A DNA stretch of 39,098 nt from Pseudomonadota bacterium (lineage in GTDB: Bacteria; Pseudomonadota; Gammaproteobacteria; Pseudomonadales; Oleiphilaceae): contig PDPE01000012.1 of the NCBI GenBank assembly GCA_002747395.1, positions 1-39,098 on the forward strand, in the 5' to 3' direction. The stretch's first letter is position 1; every line of letters starts with the position of its first letter. The notes beneath the pieces are model-generated. The model searched no databases, had not been told where the DNA came from, and saw only the letters and a program-made list of their open reading frames with translations. Made by a program: the position numbers and the translations under genes. Of the stretch, positions 7,491-16,608 are shown piece by piece.

Positions 7491-9326
7491 GTGAAAAAAG
7501 TTATTGACTCTGCCACTCGCCACGATTACAAAGTTAACGATGCCGCTGTTTTTCACACTCACCTGGCCTTGACTGACCGAACTGCCATGCGTTTGTTTGA
7601 TCTTTATGTCCGATTTATCCGCCGCCCCCTTGCCGGCTCGGATGCGTTACTGCAAATGTCACTGATCGGCCTGTTTGCGGGCACGATTACCGGTGCCATT
7701 ATCGTCCTGTTCCGGCATGCGATTGAAATCCCGCTTTACTATCTGATTCCGGACCAGCATCCGGAACACTTCGAAACACTCTCCCGTTTCCAGCAGGCCA
7801 CCTTGCCCATAGCCGGGGCGCTGGTGATTGGACTGTTTCTCTATGCCATGCACATCAGTATTCGCAAGGTTGGTGTTGTCCATGTACTGGACCGAGTCAA
7901 CAATCACCAGGGATATATCAGTTTCAAAAGCCTGATGGTGCAGTTTGCTACCGGTGTACTTACTCTCGTATCCGGTCAATCAGCAGGCAGGGAAGGGCCG
8001 GTAGTTCATCTGGGCTCTGCTTGCGGCAGCCTGCTTGGCCAGTATATGAAACTGCCCAACAACAGTATTCGCACGTTAATCGCCTGTGGTACCGCGGCGG
8101 CCATTTCTGCCTCATTCAACACCCCCATAGCCGGGGTCATCTTCGCAATGGAGGTGGTAATGATGGACTTCGCCATAGCAAGCTTTACCCCGGTTATTGT
8201 CGCCTCTGTCTCTGCCGCCATTATCACACAAACCGTGTATGGCAGTGAGCCTGCCTTTATCGTTCCCCAGTTCGCACTCAATTCCCTGTCAGAAATTCCG
8301 TTTGTCATCCTGACCGGACTGGTTATCGGGATGGCCTCTGCATTATTTGTCTACCTGATCAAAGCCCACATGCGCTATTCGCACCGGAACATCATACTCC
8401 GCATCATGGTCGCCGGGCTGGTTACCGGTGCCGCTGCATTTTTTTATCCGCAAATCATGGGGATTGGCTATGATACGGTAAACCAGGTGATCACCAATGA
8501 AATTGCGTTGAGCGTCCTGGTCAGTGTGGCCGTCGTCAAGCTTCTGGTCACCGCCATTTCTATCGGACTTGGCATGCCAAGCGGCATTATCGGCCCGATT
8601 CTGTTTATCGGCGCCACCATCGGCGGCGCCTGTGGTATGGTGACTCATCTCATCTGGCCGGGAATTCCTTCCTCGATCGGTTTTTACGCCATGATAGGCA
8701 TGGCATCGATGATGGGGGCATGCCTGCATGCCCCGTTATCGGCGCTGCTCACTTTGCTGGAATTAACCCAGAACCCCAATATAATATTGCCAGCCATGCT
8801 TACCATCGTTGTCTCCGGCATTATCAGCGAAGGCATATTCAGGCAAAAATCCGTTTTTCTTACCATGCTTGAAGCACAGGGGCTCAACTTTCGGAATGAC
8901 CCGGTGATCAATGCCTTGCAGCGGGTCAGTGTGGGAGCTGTGATGGAACGAAACCAAAAACGTGCCAATAAGGTTATTTCTTTCTCTGATGCAGAAAAAC
9001 TGCTGGCAGCCGAGCCGGAATGGATAGTCATCGAGGTTGATGGTACCCCGAAGTCCTTACTACCCGCGGCTGATCTGGTACGGTACATGCTGGAACCGGA
9101 CAACGCAGACCCGGAACAGGAAATTGACTTGCTGGATATCCCTGCACAACGAAAGGAAATTCACTCCATATACTTCCAGGCCACACTGAAGGAGGCTCTT
9201 GACCGCTTCCACGAAACCGGCGCCGAAGCACTGTACGTTGAGAGAACCACCGCCCCCCTGATAACCACCGTACTTGGCATAATAACCCGGCAGGACATTG
9301 ACAGGTATTACCATTACAAAAAGTAG
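7491..9326 (+). CDS. CLC-family chloride channel/transporter with C-terminal CBS region
   Basis: Predicted inner-membrane chloride pathway of the CLC fold. The membrane part (about residues 50-450) contains the anion-filter motif GREGP with the gating glutamate E168, and the helix-start motif FNTPIAGVIFAME. In E. coli ClcA the proton-relay glutamate E203 follows E202. Here the pair is E221-V222, so the relay position is Val, as in animal chloride channels. The filter tyrosine Y445 aligns with P429. The serine-filter motif GSGIP is not obvious. About 150 C-terminal residues resemble a degenerate CBS pair. The GTG start at 7491 is tentative. ATG 7587 (MRLFDLYVRF) is a plausible alternative. It stands alone, divergent from argC. 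Confidence 0.85.
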   Translation: MKKVIDSATRHDYKVNDAAVFHTHLALTDRTAMRLFDLYVRFIRRPLAGSDALLQMSLIGLFAGTITGAIIVLFRHAIEIPLYYLIPDQHPEHFETLSRFQQATLPIAGALVIGLFLYAMHISIRKVGVVHVLDRVNNHQGYISFKSLMVQFATGVLTLVSGQSAGREGPVVHLGSACGSLLGQYMKLPNNSIRTLIACGTAAAISASFNTPIAGVIFAMEVVMMDFAIASFTPVIVASVSAAIITQTVYGSEPAFIVPQFALNSLSEIPFVILTGLVIGMASALFVYLIKAHMRYSHRNIILRIMVAGLVTGAAAFFYPQIMGIGYDTVNQVITNEIALSVLVSVAVVKLLVTAISIGLGMPSGIIGPILFIGATIGGACGMVTHLIWPGIPSSIGFYAMIGMASMMGACLHAPLSALLTLLELTQNPNIILPAMLTIVVSGIISEGIFRQKSVFLTMLEAQGLNFRNDPVINALQRVSVGAVMERNQKRANKVISFSDAEKLLAAEPEWIVIEVDGTPKSLLPAADLVRYMLEPDNADPEQEIDLLDIPAQRKEIHSIYFQATLKEALDRFHETGAEALYVERTTAPLITTVLGIITRQDIDRYYHYKK

Positions 9327-9436
9327 GCTTGCACCAGAAAATGCAGTGATCAGTATTTGTGATGGCAAAAGCGGGTTTTCCGCCTTATTATATCCAACAT
9401 TCATCCCCCACCCACCCTACCCGGTCAGGAAGCCTT

Positions 9437-10717
9437 ATGTCACGATCAGAAGATTTGTTCGCCAGTGCACAAAACACCATTCCAGGCGGTGTCAACTCAC
9501 CCGTACGCGCCTTTAGTGGTGTGGGGGGTACGCCGGTTTTTTTTAAAAGTGGCCAGGGCGCTTACCTGACGGATGAAGATGGCAAGCGCTATATTGACTA
9601 TGTGGGTTCTTGGGGACCGATGATTCTGGGGCATGCCAACGAAAGGGTTTTGGCTGCAGTAGCAGACCAGTTAAAAAACGGCCTGGGGTTTGGTGCTCCC
9701 ACTGAAATCGAAATCCACATGGCGGAAAAGGTCTGTGAACTGATGCCGTCCATTGAACTGGTGAGAATGGTCAGTTCAGGTACGGAAGCGACCATGAGTG
9801 CGATTCGTCTGGCACGTGGATACACGGGCCGGGATAAAATTATCAAGTTCGAAGGCTGTTATCACGGCCATTCGGATTCCCTGCTGGTAAAAGCCGGTTC
9901 GGGCGCATTGACACTGGGTGTGCCCAATTCTCCCGGTGTCCCCGAGTCCCTTGCCCGCCATACCCTGACCCTGACATTTAATGATGCTGACAACGTCAGG
10001 CAGGCGTTTGCCGAATTTGGCGACCAGATTGCAGCCATTATTGTCGAACCGGTAGCGGGCAATATGAACTGCATCCCCCCTGTTCCGGGCTTTTTGGAAA
10101 CATTGCGGGAAGTCTGTGACCGGCATGGAAGCGTGCTGATTTTTGATGAGGTAATGACCGGTTTCAGAACCGCTTTGGGGGGGGCGCAAAGTGTTTACAA
10201 TATCAGGCCGGATTTAACCACCCTGGGTAAAGTGATCGGTGCCGGTTTGCCCGTTGGCGCTTTCGGCGGTAAAAAAGAGATTATGCAGAAGATTGCACCA
10301 CTGGGCCCGGTTTATCAGGCGGGCACGCTATCCGGGAATCCGCTGGCGATGAGAGCCGGGCTGACCATGCTGAATGAAATCAGCCAACCCGGTTTTTTTG
10401 ACCACCTGACTCAAACCACAGAAAGACTGGTTACCGGATTGAAGGAGCGGGCGGCAGCGGCAGGCTGCCCGTTAACGACCAATCAGGTGGGTGGCATGTT
10501 CGGTTTTTTCTTTACTGAAGAGGAACAGGTCACCCGCTTCCGGCAAGTGACTCAATGTGATCAGGACAGGTTCCGACGGTTCTTCCACGGTATGCTGGAA
10601 CAGGGTGTCTACCTGGCCCCTTCGGCCTACGAGGCGGGCTTTGTTTCGTCGGCGCATACCCTGGCTGATATTGAGAAAACACTGGACGCTGCCGGAAAGA
10701 TATTCACCCGGCTTTAG
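9437..10717 (+). CDS. hemL: Glutamate-1-semialdehyde 2,1-aminomutase
   Basis: HemL converts glutamate-1-semialdehyde to 5-aminolevulinate, the C5 route to haem. The 426-residue product has the family start [26 protein letters not shown], the PLP-phosphate motif [25 protein letters not shown], and the Schiff-base lysine K265 in [17 protein letters not shown], the same residue number as in E. coli HemL. An in-frame ATG at 9359 would add 26 unrelated residues. The ATG at 9437 has AGGA about six bases upstream and is preferred. The gene follows the CLC gene on the same strand by 110 bp and converges with the LpoP-like gene. Confidence 0.96.
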   Translation: MSRSEDLFASAQNTIPGGVNSPVRAFSGVGGTPVFFKSGQGAYLTDEDGKRYIDYVGSWGPMILGHANERVLAAVADQLKNGLGFGAPTEIEIHMAEKVCELMPSIELVRMVSSGTEATMSAIRLARGYTGRDKIIKFEGCYHGHSDSLLVKAGSGALTLGVPNSPGVPESLARHTLTLTFNDADNVRQAFAEFGDQIAAIIVEPVAGNMNCIPPVPGFLETLREVCDRHGSVLIFDEVMTGFRTALGGAQSVYNIRPDLTTLGKVIGAGLPVGAFGGKKEIMQKIAPLGPVYQAGTLSGNPLAMRAGLTMLNEISQPGFFDHLTQTTERLVTGLKERAAAAGCPLTTNQVGGMFGFFFTEEEQVTRFRQVTQCDQDRFRRFFHGMLEQGVYLAPSAYEAGFVSSAHTLADIEKTLDAAGKIFTRL

Positions 10718-10803
10718 CGGGTGCGCATGGTAGAGCGGGTACGTCTGGTAACGCAGTTGGCAACCTGGTGCGTCGAGCTGGTGAAGATGCCTTCACCACA
10801 CTC

Positions 10804-11340
10804 TCACTGTTTACCCGCGTATTGTCTGACCAGAGCCACTTTCTTCCAAAGCTCTGACACCAACCCCCGGTTGCGACCAGCCAGGCTGATCGCCTTCCGA
10901 TAAAACTGCTCGGCCTTGTGCCAGCTTTTCTGACTCTGCCAAATCTCGCCCAGAACCTGATATACCACAGGTGATTTGGGCGATAACCGTTGGGCACGTT
11001 CCGCCTTTATCAGTGCCGACTTCCCGTTGCCCGCCCGGTTTTCCCTGCGAGCCTGGTTCAACAGGCTGTCTGCAGCCGGAGACAAAGGTACCTCGTACTG
11101 TCTCGGCCTGGCAATCGTTTTCCCGTCCCTGTCCGGTTGCGCCTCACCCTGCCGACTTTTTTCCGGTTGCGGGTGGCCGCTGACAACCTCTTCTTGCTGC
11201 TGTTGCCGGTATTCCTGTTGGTGTTGCTGGTGTTCCTGGTGTTGTTGCTGGTGTTGTTGCTGCTGCGGATAACGGGTGGCACAGCCAGTCAAAATCAGGC
11301 TGCAAAACAGTGTCGCCCAAATCCATTGCTTACCCATCAT
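10804..11340 (-). CDS. lpoP: TPR lipoprotein, likely PBP1B activator LpoP
   Basis: Predicted outer-membrane lipoprotein that stimulates PBP1B. The signal peptide ends in the lipobox LTGC. A Gln/His/Glu-rich stretch of about 35 residues follows, then a linker, and a C-terminal tetratricopeptide region (about 100-178: LLNQARRENRAGNGKSALIKAERAQ, then VVYQVLGEIWQSQKSWHKAEQFYRKAI). In Pseudomonas a TPR lipoprotein encoded directly downstream of ponB/mrcB is the PBP1B activator LpoP. Here the gene begins 36 bases after the mrcB stop on the same strand, which supports the same role. The start at 11340 has GGAGAGAG upstream, and ATG 11337 is equally possible. The Gln codons are CAA/CAG/CAC-type low-complexity repeats. 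Confidence 0.82.
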   Translation of the reverse strand: MMGKQWIWATLFCSLILTGCATRYPQQQQHQQQHQEHQQHQQEYRQQQQEEVVSGHPQPEKSRQGEAQPDRDGKTIARPRQYEVPLSPAADSLLNQARRENRAGNGKSALIKAERAQRLSPKSPVVYQVLGEIWQSQKSWHKAEQFYRKAISLAGRNRGLVSELWKKVALVRQYAGKQ

Positions 11341-11376
11341 GCTTGCTCTCTCCAGATTCATTACAGGCTTGATCAC

Positions 11377-13806
11377 CTAATCAAAAATAGTCTCAAACCA
11401 TTTGCCGATTTTACGGATACCTGACAGACAACCCTGTTTTCGGGTCGGTTCGGTACCCTGGATATAGGGCAGATAGCGTGCCCCTTCGCAACCTTCATCG
11501 GTGCGAACCGGCCTGCCGTCCAGTACCCATTCATACTCAACCCCGTCGGGCACCACCGGGGAAAAGGGGCGTTGTGGTAGCCGGCTCATTGTATTTGTCC
11601 ACAGTTTCAATGCACCGGTGGCACCCGTCAGTCGGGTTGGCCCGTTATCATCCCGGCCTATCCAGGCGATTCCCAGGTAGTCGCCGGTCATGCCCGCGAA
11701 CCAGCTGTCACGATGGTCATTGGTGGTGCCGGTTTTGCCCGCTACCGACAATTTGGCCGGTAACCTTGAATACGCGGATTTGCCGGTTCCTTCGCGCATG
11801 ACCTCCTGCAACATATAATGCAACAGGTGCATGGTTTTCGGGTCTATCCTTTGCTCCACATCGATGGCATAGCGAGACAAAACATGGCCGCCCGGTGTGG
11901 CCACGGCGCGGATACTTCTAACGGGCAGATTAAAACCGGACGCGGCAATAGTCTGATACAATTTGGTGACCTGCCAGGGAGACATGGAAGTGGCTCCGAG
12001 AAACAGGGACGGATAACGAGTCAGCGCACTACTGTCTACCCCCAGATTATCGAGTGTTTCGATCACCTCGTCCACTCCCAGCGAAAGACCCAGCCTCGCC
12101 GTTGATATATTCAACGAGTGAGTTAATGCGTAGTGCAGGGTAACGTTACCAAAAGAGCGTTTCTCAAAGTTTTGGGGTGTCCAGACGGTTTTATTGTCCA
12201 GTTCGATGGTAATCGGCTGATCCGATATGGTGGTATTCAGATTATAACGCGATTCGTGCTGCAAGGCGGTTAAAAAGACGGCGGGTTTGATCAGTGAGCC
12301 AATGGGCCGCTCTGCATCCAGTGCCCGATTGAATCCTGCGTAACGGGGCTTGCGGTCTCCGATAATGGCCTTGACCTCAGCGCTTTCGGCACCGGTCACA
12401 AGCATGGCGGCTTGCAGGTGCTTCTTGCCCGAAGGGTCCAGTCTTTTCATGGTGCGCCTGACTGCATTTTCCGCCTGGTGCTGCACCTGGGGATCCAGCG
12501 TCGTAAAAATGCGCAACCCCTCTGATTCAAGGTCTTCCTGTTTGTACTCTGTGGCCAGCTGGCGCCTGATCAAGTCCATAAAAGCCGGATACAGATTTTC
12601 GGAAAAGGAGGGACGCTCTGCTACCCTCAGCCTTGTGTGTTGGATTTTTTTCGCTTCCCGAGGTTCAATCGCCCCTGCCCGGGCCATTTCCCCAAGCACC
12701 AGATTTCGTCGCTCGCGTGCCCGTTGCGGATTTCTGCGCGGGTTGTAAAAGCTGGGCCCCTTGACCATTGCAACCAGCAGGGCAAGCTCGCCCTGATTCA
12801 GACTCTGCAGCGGTTTGGCAAAGTAAAACTGGCTGCCCATGGCAAAGCCGTGAATGGCGCGGTTGCCACTTTGCCCCAGGTATATTTCGTTGATATAGGC
12901 TTCGAGAATTTGTTCCTTGCTATAGTGCAATTCCAGCAAAACAGACATCAGGGCTTCCTGCACCTTGCGAAACAGGGTGCGACGGCTGTCCAGATAAAAA
13001 TTCTTGACCAGTTGCTGGGTCAGTGTGCTGCCTCCCTGTTTCACCTTGCCTGCTGAAAGATTGACCCAGAGCGCCCGAAGAATGGACAGCGGGGCAATGC
13101 CATGATGGTGCCAGAAATTTTTGTCCTCAATCGTGGTCAGCGCGGTCACCAGCGACTCGGGCACCTGATCCAGCCTGACCAGAATCCGGTCTTCCTTCTG
13201 GCGCGGGTAAATGCCGCCAATTTTCAGCGGCTCGAGCCGAACCAGATCCAAAGGTTGGCCAGTTGTCTGACGCAGGGTTTGAATGGTGTCACCCTGAATC
13301 TCCAACCGGACACTTCTGGCCGGCATCCACTCTTCGGCAAACCGGAACGGGCGGATAGCGATGGTAAACCTTGCCCCTTGCCGGGTGTATTGCCCGGTTT
13401 CAATACGGCCTGTCTTGTGACGATAGCCTAACGCTTTCAACTCAAAGTCCAGTAAATCGGGGTTCAGTGCTGCTCCCTGATATAATTCAAGGGGGCGGGC
13501 ATACACCGAGGCGGGAATTGACCACATTTTTCCCTCAAACTTGTCACGCACAACGGCATCCAGATATACCAGCCAGCCGGCAAAAGCCACCACACCCAAA
13601 ACACACAACTTGAACAGAAATGCGGACAGCTTGCGCCTGTTTTGTTTTCGGGGGGCGCCTCCGGCTGTCGATTTCGTCTTGCCATTCGCTCGCGATTTCG
13701 TCTTGTTGCCTGCACGTTTTGCCGGCTGCTTCCTGCCCTTACCGGCAGGTGTTGATGTCTTGCCGGCCGAACGGGCAGGTTTATCAGGCTTTCCCTGTCG
13801 AGCCAT
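11377..13806 (-). CDS. mrcB: Penicillin-binding protein 1B (bifunctional glycosyltransferase/transpeptidase)
   Basis: PBP1B polymerises and cross-links peptidoglycan at the outer face of the inner membrane. The 809-residue product has a Lys/Ala-rich cytoplasmic N-terminus (1-60), one membrane helix (about 62-82), a UB2H-like region (about 110-190) and the GT51 domain with the catalytic Glu in EDKNFWHHHG (about 227) and STLTQQLVKNF. The transpeptidase domain carries SLIK (serine nucleophile, about 503), SLN and KTGTT (about 688). All active-site motifs are present. The start at 13806 has AAGGA eight bases upstream. It is followed by the LpoP-like lipoprotein gene, its likely activator, and is divergent from the kinase fusion gene. 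Confidence 0.95.
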   Translation of the reverse strand: MARQGKPDKPARSAGKTSTPAGKGRKQPAKRAGNKTKSRANGKTKSTAGGAPRKQNRRKLSAFLFKLCVLGVVAFAGWLVYLDAVVRDKFEGKMWSIPASVYARPLELYQGAALNPDLLDFELKALGYRHKTGRIETGQYTRQGARFTIAIRPFRFAEEWMPARSVRLEIQGDTIQTLRQTTGQPLDLVRLEPLKIGGIYPRQKEDRILVRLDQVPESLVTALTTIEDKNFWHHHGIAPLSILRALWVNLSAGKVKQGGSTLTQQLVKNFYLDSRRTLFRKVQEALMSVLLELHYSKEQILEAYINEIYLGQSGNRAIHGFAMGSQFYFAKPLQSLNQGELALLVAMVKGPSFYNPRRNPQRARERRNLVLGEMARAGAIEPREAKKIQHTRLRVAERPSFSENLYPAFMDLIRRQLATEYKQEDLESEGLRIFTTLDPQVQHQAENAVRRTMKRLDPSGKKHLQAAMLVTGAESAEVKAIIGDRKPRYAGFNRALDAERPIGSLIKPAVFLTALQHESRYNLNTTISDQPITIELDNKTVWTPQNFEKRSFGNVTLHYALTHSLNISTARLGLSLGVDEVIETLDNLGVDSSALTRYPSLFLGATSMSPWQVTKLYQTIAASGFNLPVRSIRAVATPGGHVLSRYAIDVEQRIDPKTMHLLHYMLQEVMREGTGKSAYSRLPAKLSVAGKTGTTNDHRDSWFAGMTGDYLGIAWIGRDDNGPTRLTGATGALKLWTNTMSRLPQRPFSPVVPDGVEYEWVLDGRPVRTDEGCEGARYLPYIQGTEPTRKQGCLSGIRKIGKWFETIFD

Positions 13807-13953
13807 ACTGCTGATCCTTTTTTCCTTTCATGTTTACTGTCTTGCAACCGGAGAAACCGTCTTCCGGGGTCACTCTGCAATAGACGACCCGGCCTTTCTA
13901 TCAACCAAAATAATCGCTATGATTGCAACCACAATTGCCAAAAGGAGCCCGGG

Positions 13954-15522
13954 GTGAGCACAGAATTAATCACTGCGTTGCAGTCAGCCGAATTGTACGA
14001 CCACGATGTAGAGAGTTTCCAGTTAATTGAAACTCACATTTCCCAGGTTATTCTAACCGGGGAGTATGCCTATAAAATAAAAAAACCGGTGGATTTCGGC
14101 TTTCTCGATTTCAGCACACTGGAAAAACGCCACCATTTTTGCAAAGAGGAGCTCAGGCTGAACCAGCGTCTGGCGCCAGACCTCTATCTTAACCTGATCA
14201 CCATCACGGGTACACCCGAGGCCCCCGTTATTGACGGAGACGGCCCTGTTCTGGAATATGCCATCAAGATGAAGCAGTTCCCCCAGGAGGGTTTGTTCGA
14301 CAAACTGCAGGCCGAGCAAAAAATCACCTCCTCGCATATCGCCGAGCTCGGCCAGCTTATTGCGCACTTTCACCTGAATATCGAGCCTGCACCCGCTGAC
14401 AGCCGGTTTGGCACCCCCGACCAGGTCTATGCACCTGTGAACCAGAACTTTGAACAGATTCGGGAGATGATTGACCAGCCCGCCCTGCTCGGACAACTGG
14501 AAAACCTGGAAGCCTGGGCAAAGGCCACCTTTGACCGTTTGCAGCCACTTTTTGAAAAGCGCAAGGCCGAAGGCTTTATTCGGGAGTGCCACGGTGATAT
14601 TCACCTGGGCAATATCACCCTGTATCAGGGCAAGGTCGTTTTATTTGACTGCATTGAATTTAATGATGATTTTCGCTGGACTGACACCATGTCCGACCTG
14701 GCCTTTATCCTGATGGATCTTCAGGAAAGGGGGCTGGACAGTTACGCTCGCACGCTGTTGAATCAATACCTTGCCATCACAGGCGACTATGACGGTTTGG
14801 CCCTGTTGCACTTTTACCAGGCCTACCGCGCCATGGTGCGGGCCAAAATTGCCCTGTTTACCCGTGCATCGCCGGGTATGGATGAAGCCATGCAGGCCAG
14901 GCTCCTTGCCAGCTATACCAAATATGCCGACCTGGCGGAGACCTGCTCCATGGTACCCGCTTGCGCCTGCCTGATTGGCCACGGAGTTTCCGGTTCAGGC
15001 AAGTCAACCATAGGCAAAACACTGATTGAAAATTTTGGTGCCATTCACATCCGTTCAGACGCAGAAAGAAAACGCCTGTTCGATCTGGCGGCAACCGAGT
15101 CAAGCCGGTCTGAACCGGATGGAGGCATCTACACCAAAGAGGCAACGCAACGCACTTATCAGCGCCTGCATGACCTGGCTCAAACAATTTTGCAGGCTGG
15201 CTATACGGTCTTTATCGATGCCACCAATCTGCTGGCATCACAGAGGGACGGTTTTCAGCAGGTCGCTGAAGAAAATGGCGTGCCCGGCGTGCTGATTTCC
15301 TGCCAAACGGATGAAAACATCGTCAGGCAGTGGATAACGCAGCGCCAGGGAAGGGGTCAGGACGCATCGGAAGCCACGTTGGAGGTGCTGGACAGACAAC
15401 TTGCCACACAACAGCCTCTGACAGCGGAAGAAAAAGGCCACGCGCTGGTGGTGGATGCGGCCAGCACCGTATCGGTCAGTAATCTGGTGGAATGCCTGAA
15501 GAAAAGGCTTGATTCCGTATAG
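13954..15522 (+). CDS. APH-like phosphotransferase fused to a P-loop kinase domain
   Basis: Two-domain protein of 522 residues, substrate unknown. The N-terminal half (about 30-320) resembles the aminoglycoside phosphotransferase/choline kinase fold. It has KIKKPVDFGF near the ATP-binding lysine, then the catalytic-loop motif CHGDIHLGN (about 211-219) and the metal site LFDCIEF. The C-terminal part (about 338-520) has a Walker A GHGVSGSGKST (about 341-351) and FIDATNLL, as in gluconate-kinase/zeta-like AAA proteins. This fusion is widespread in proteobacteria and usually annotated only as an ATP-binding or APH-domain protein. A resistance role should not be assumed. The GTG start has AAAGGAG at 13941-13947. 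It is divergent from mrcB. Confidence 0.8.
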   Translation: MSTELITALQSAELYDHDVESFQLIETHISQVILTGEYAYKIKKPVDFGFLDFSTLEKRHHFCKEELRLNQRLAPDLYLNLITITGTPEAPVIDGDGPVLEYAIKMKQFPQEGLFDKLQAEQKITSSHIAELGQLIAHFHLNIEPAPADSRFGTPDQVYAPVNQNFEQIREMIDQPALLGQLENLEAWAKATFDRLQPLFEKRKAEGFIRECHGDIHLGNITLYQGKVVLFDCIEFNDDFRWTDTMSDLAFILMDLQERGLDSYARTLLNQYLAITGDYDGLALLHFYQAYRAMVRAKIALFTRASPGMDEAMQARLLASYTKYADLAETCSMVPACACLIGHGVSGSGKSTIGKTLIENFGAIHIRSDAERKRLFDLAATESSRSEPDGGIYTKEATQRTYQRLHDLAQTILQAGYTVFIDATNLLASQRDGFQQVAEENGVPGVLISCQTDENIVRQWITQRQGRGQDASEATLEVLDRQLATQQPLTAEEKGHALVVDAASTVSVSNLVECLKKRLDSV

Positions 15523-15631
15523 TAACGGATTCCGACCATACTTTTTCGCCCGACCTGTTTTTTCTCCCGATAAATGCCTCTGCTCGCAATATCGTAATGA
15601 AAGGCAGTCACATGGAGCAACCTGAATCTGT

Positions 15632-16189
15632 ATGTACGACAAGAAAATGCGATCCGGTGACGATCTGAAAAGCAAACTGCTGTTCGGTTTTTTTGCCTTT
15701 GTTTGCGGTGCATTGGTGACAAGCCTGATTCAGGGCAAGCGGCCAGATTCAGAGAACAACGGGCGGTTATTCACTTTGTTCGAGAAAAGCTACAGTCTGA
15801 AAGAACTCCCGCAGGAGCTGGCCGAACAACTTGAAAAACACATTGATGAGACAGATGAAAAAACCCGCCGGCTGCTACATATTGCGGCCTGGCATGCGTT
15901 GTCTGCCGAAGCAGAAAGCAACAGTGAAAAATCCAGGGCGTTTCGTGATTTTTTAGCACCACAAGCGGCCACCCGGGAAGAAATAGGCCGCTTTTGGGAA
16001 AGGAACAAATCGCACATTAACAAGCCGTTCTACCAGGCCAGACCACAGATCCGCCACCATATCGAAAGGGAGAAAATACAGAGAAACCTGTCGAAAACCA
16101 TCGAGGCACTGGTTAACTCGGGGGAGTTGGAGTTCAACGACTCTCTGTACCATGGTTCACCCGGGCATCAACTGCCCCAGGCGTATTGA
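15632..16189 (+). CDS. Hypothetical single-pass membrane protein
   Basis: I do not recognise this 185-residue protein. It has a short charged N-terminus, one hydrophobic helix (about 14-33, KLLFGFFAFVCGALVTSLIQ) and a mostly alpha-helical, charged remainder rich in Glu/Lys/Arg (for example LPQELAEQLEKHIDETDEKTRRLLHIAAWHALSA), ending in a short Gly/Pro/His tail. The start could also be the internal ATG giving MRSGDD. The DUF503 gene begins 5 bases after its stop, so the two are probably cotranscribed and possibly translationally coupled. Codon use looks normal for the window. Coding status is well supported by length and tight spacing, function is not. Confidence 0.65.
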   Translation: MYDKKMRSGDDLKSKLLFGFFAFVCGALVTSLIQGKRPDSENNGRLFTLFEKSYSLKELPQELAEQLEKHIDETDEKTRRLLHIAAWHALSAEAESNSEKSRAFRDFLAPQAATREEIGRFWERNKSHINKPFYQARPQIRHHIEREKIQRNLSKTIEALVNSGELEFNDSLYHGSPGHQLPQAY

Positions 16190-16193
16190 AGTC

Positions 16194-16475
16194 ATGCATA
16201 TTGAAGTATTGACCATGACGTTCAGCCTTCCAGGCTGCCAAAGCCTGAAGGAAAAAAGGCAGCGTGTTAATGGAATCCGGGACAAATTTGGCAAACACAC
16301 GCAAATCGCCCTGGTGGAAACCGGCCGTCAGGATGACCTCTTGTCTGCGGAATGGACTCTCATTTTTGCGGGCAACAATAAAAAAGCAGGTAACCGGCTA
16401 TTACAAAAAACCCGACAGGAAATAATGGCTTATGTCGATGCTGAAATTGTTCGGGAGGAAAGGGTCATATTATGA
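16194..16475 (+). CDS. DUF503 family protein (YlxP-like)
   Basis: Small 93-residue cytoplasmic protein of the DUF503/YlxP family. The N-terminus MHIEVLTMTFSLPGCQSLKEKR shows the conserved beta-strand followed by the SLKEKR motif, and FGKHTQIALVETGRQDD fits the second half of the ferredoxin-like fold. In Gram-positive bacteria ylxP lies between infB and rbfA and is linked loosely to translation. Here it sits instead behind a membrane protein of unknown function. The start at 16194 is chosen because it gives the family N-terminus. A longer frame from 16152 overlaps the upstream gene and adds unrelated residues. Confidence 0.75.
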   Translation: MHIEVLTMTFSLPGCQSLKEKRQRVNGIRDKFGKHTQIALVETGRQDDLLSAEWTLIFAGNNKKAGNRLLQKTRQEIMAYVDAEIVREERVIL

Positions 16476-16608
16476 TTATGCAAAGCGATCAATCAAAGTC
16501 TGAAGTATGACTGGTTATCCGTCTGACATGAGTTTATACTGGCCGCCTTTTGTTGGGGGCAACACTGCACGCAGGGGCCGGGTAGTTATCGGGCGGTATA
16601 GGTAGATC

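Noticed and set aside
13954..15522. Aminoglycoside resistance gene
   Set aside because: The APH fold is fused to a P-loop kinase in a widespread chromosomal family. Nothing in the sequence or context indicates resistance.
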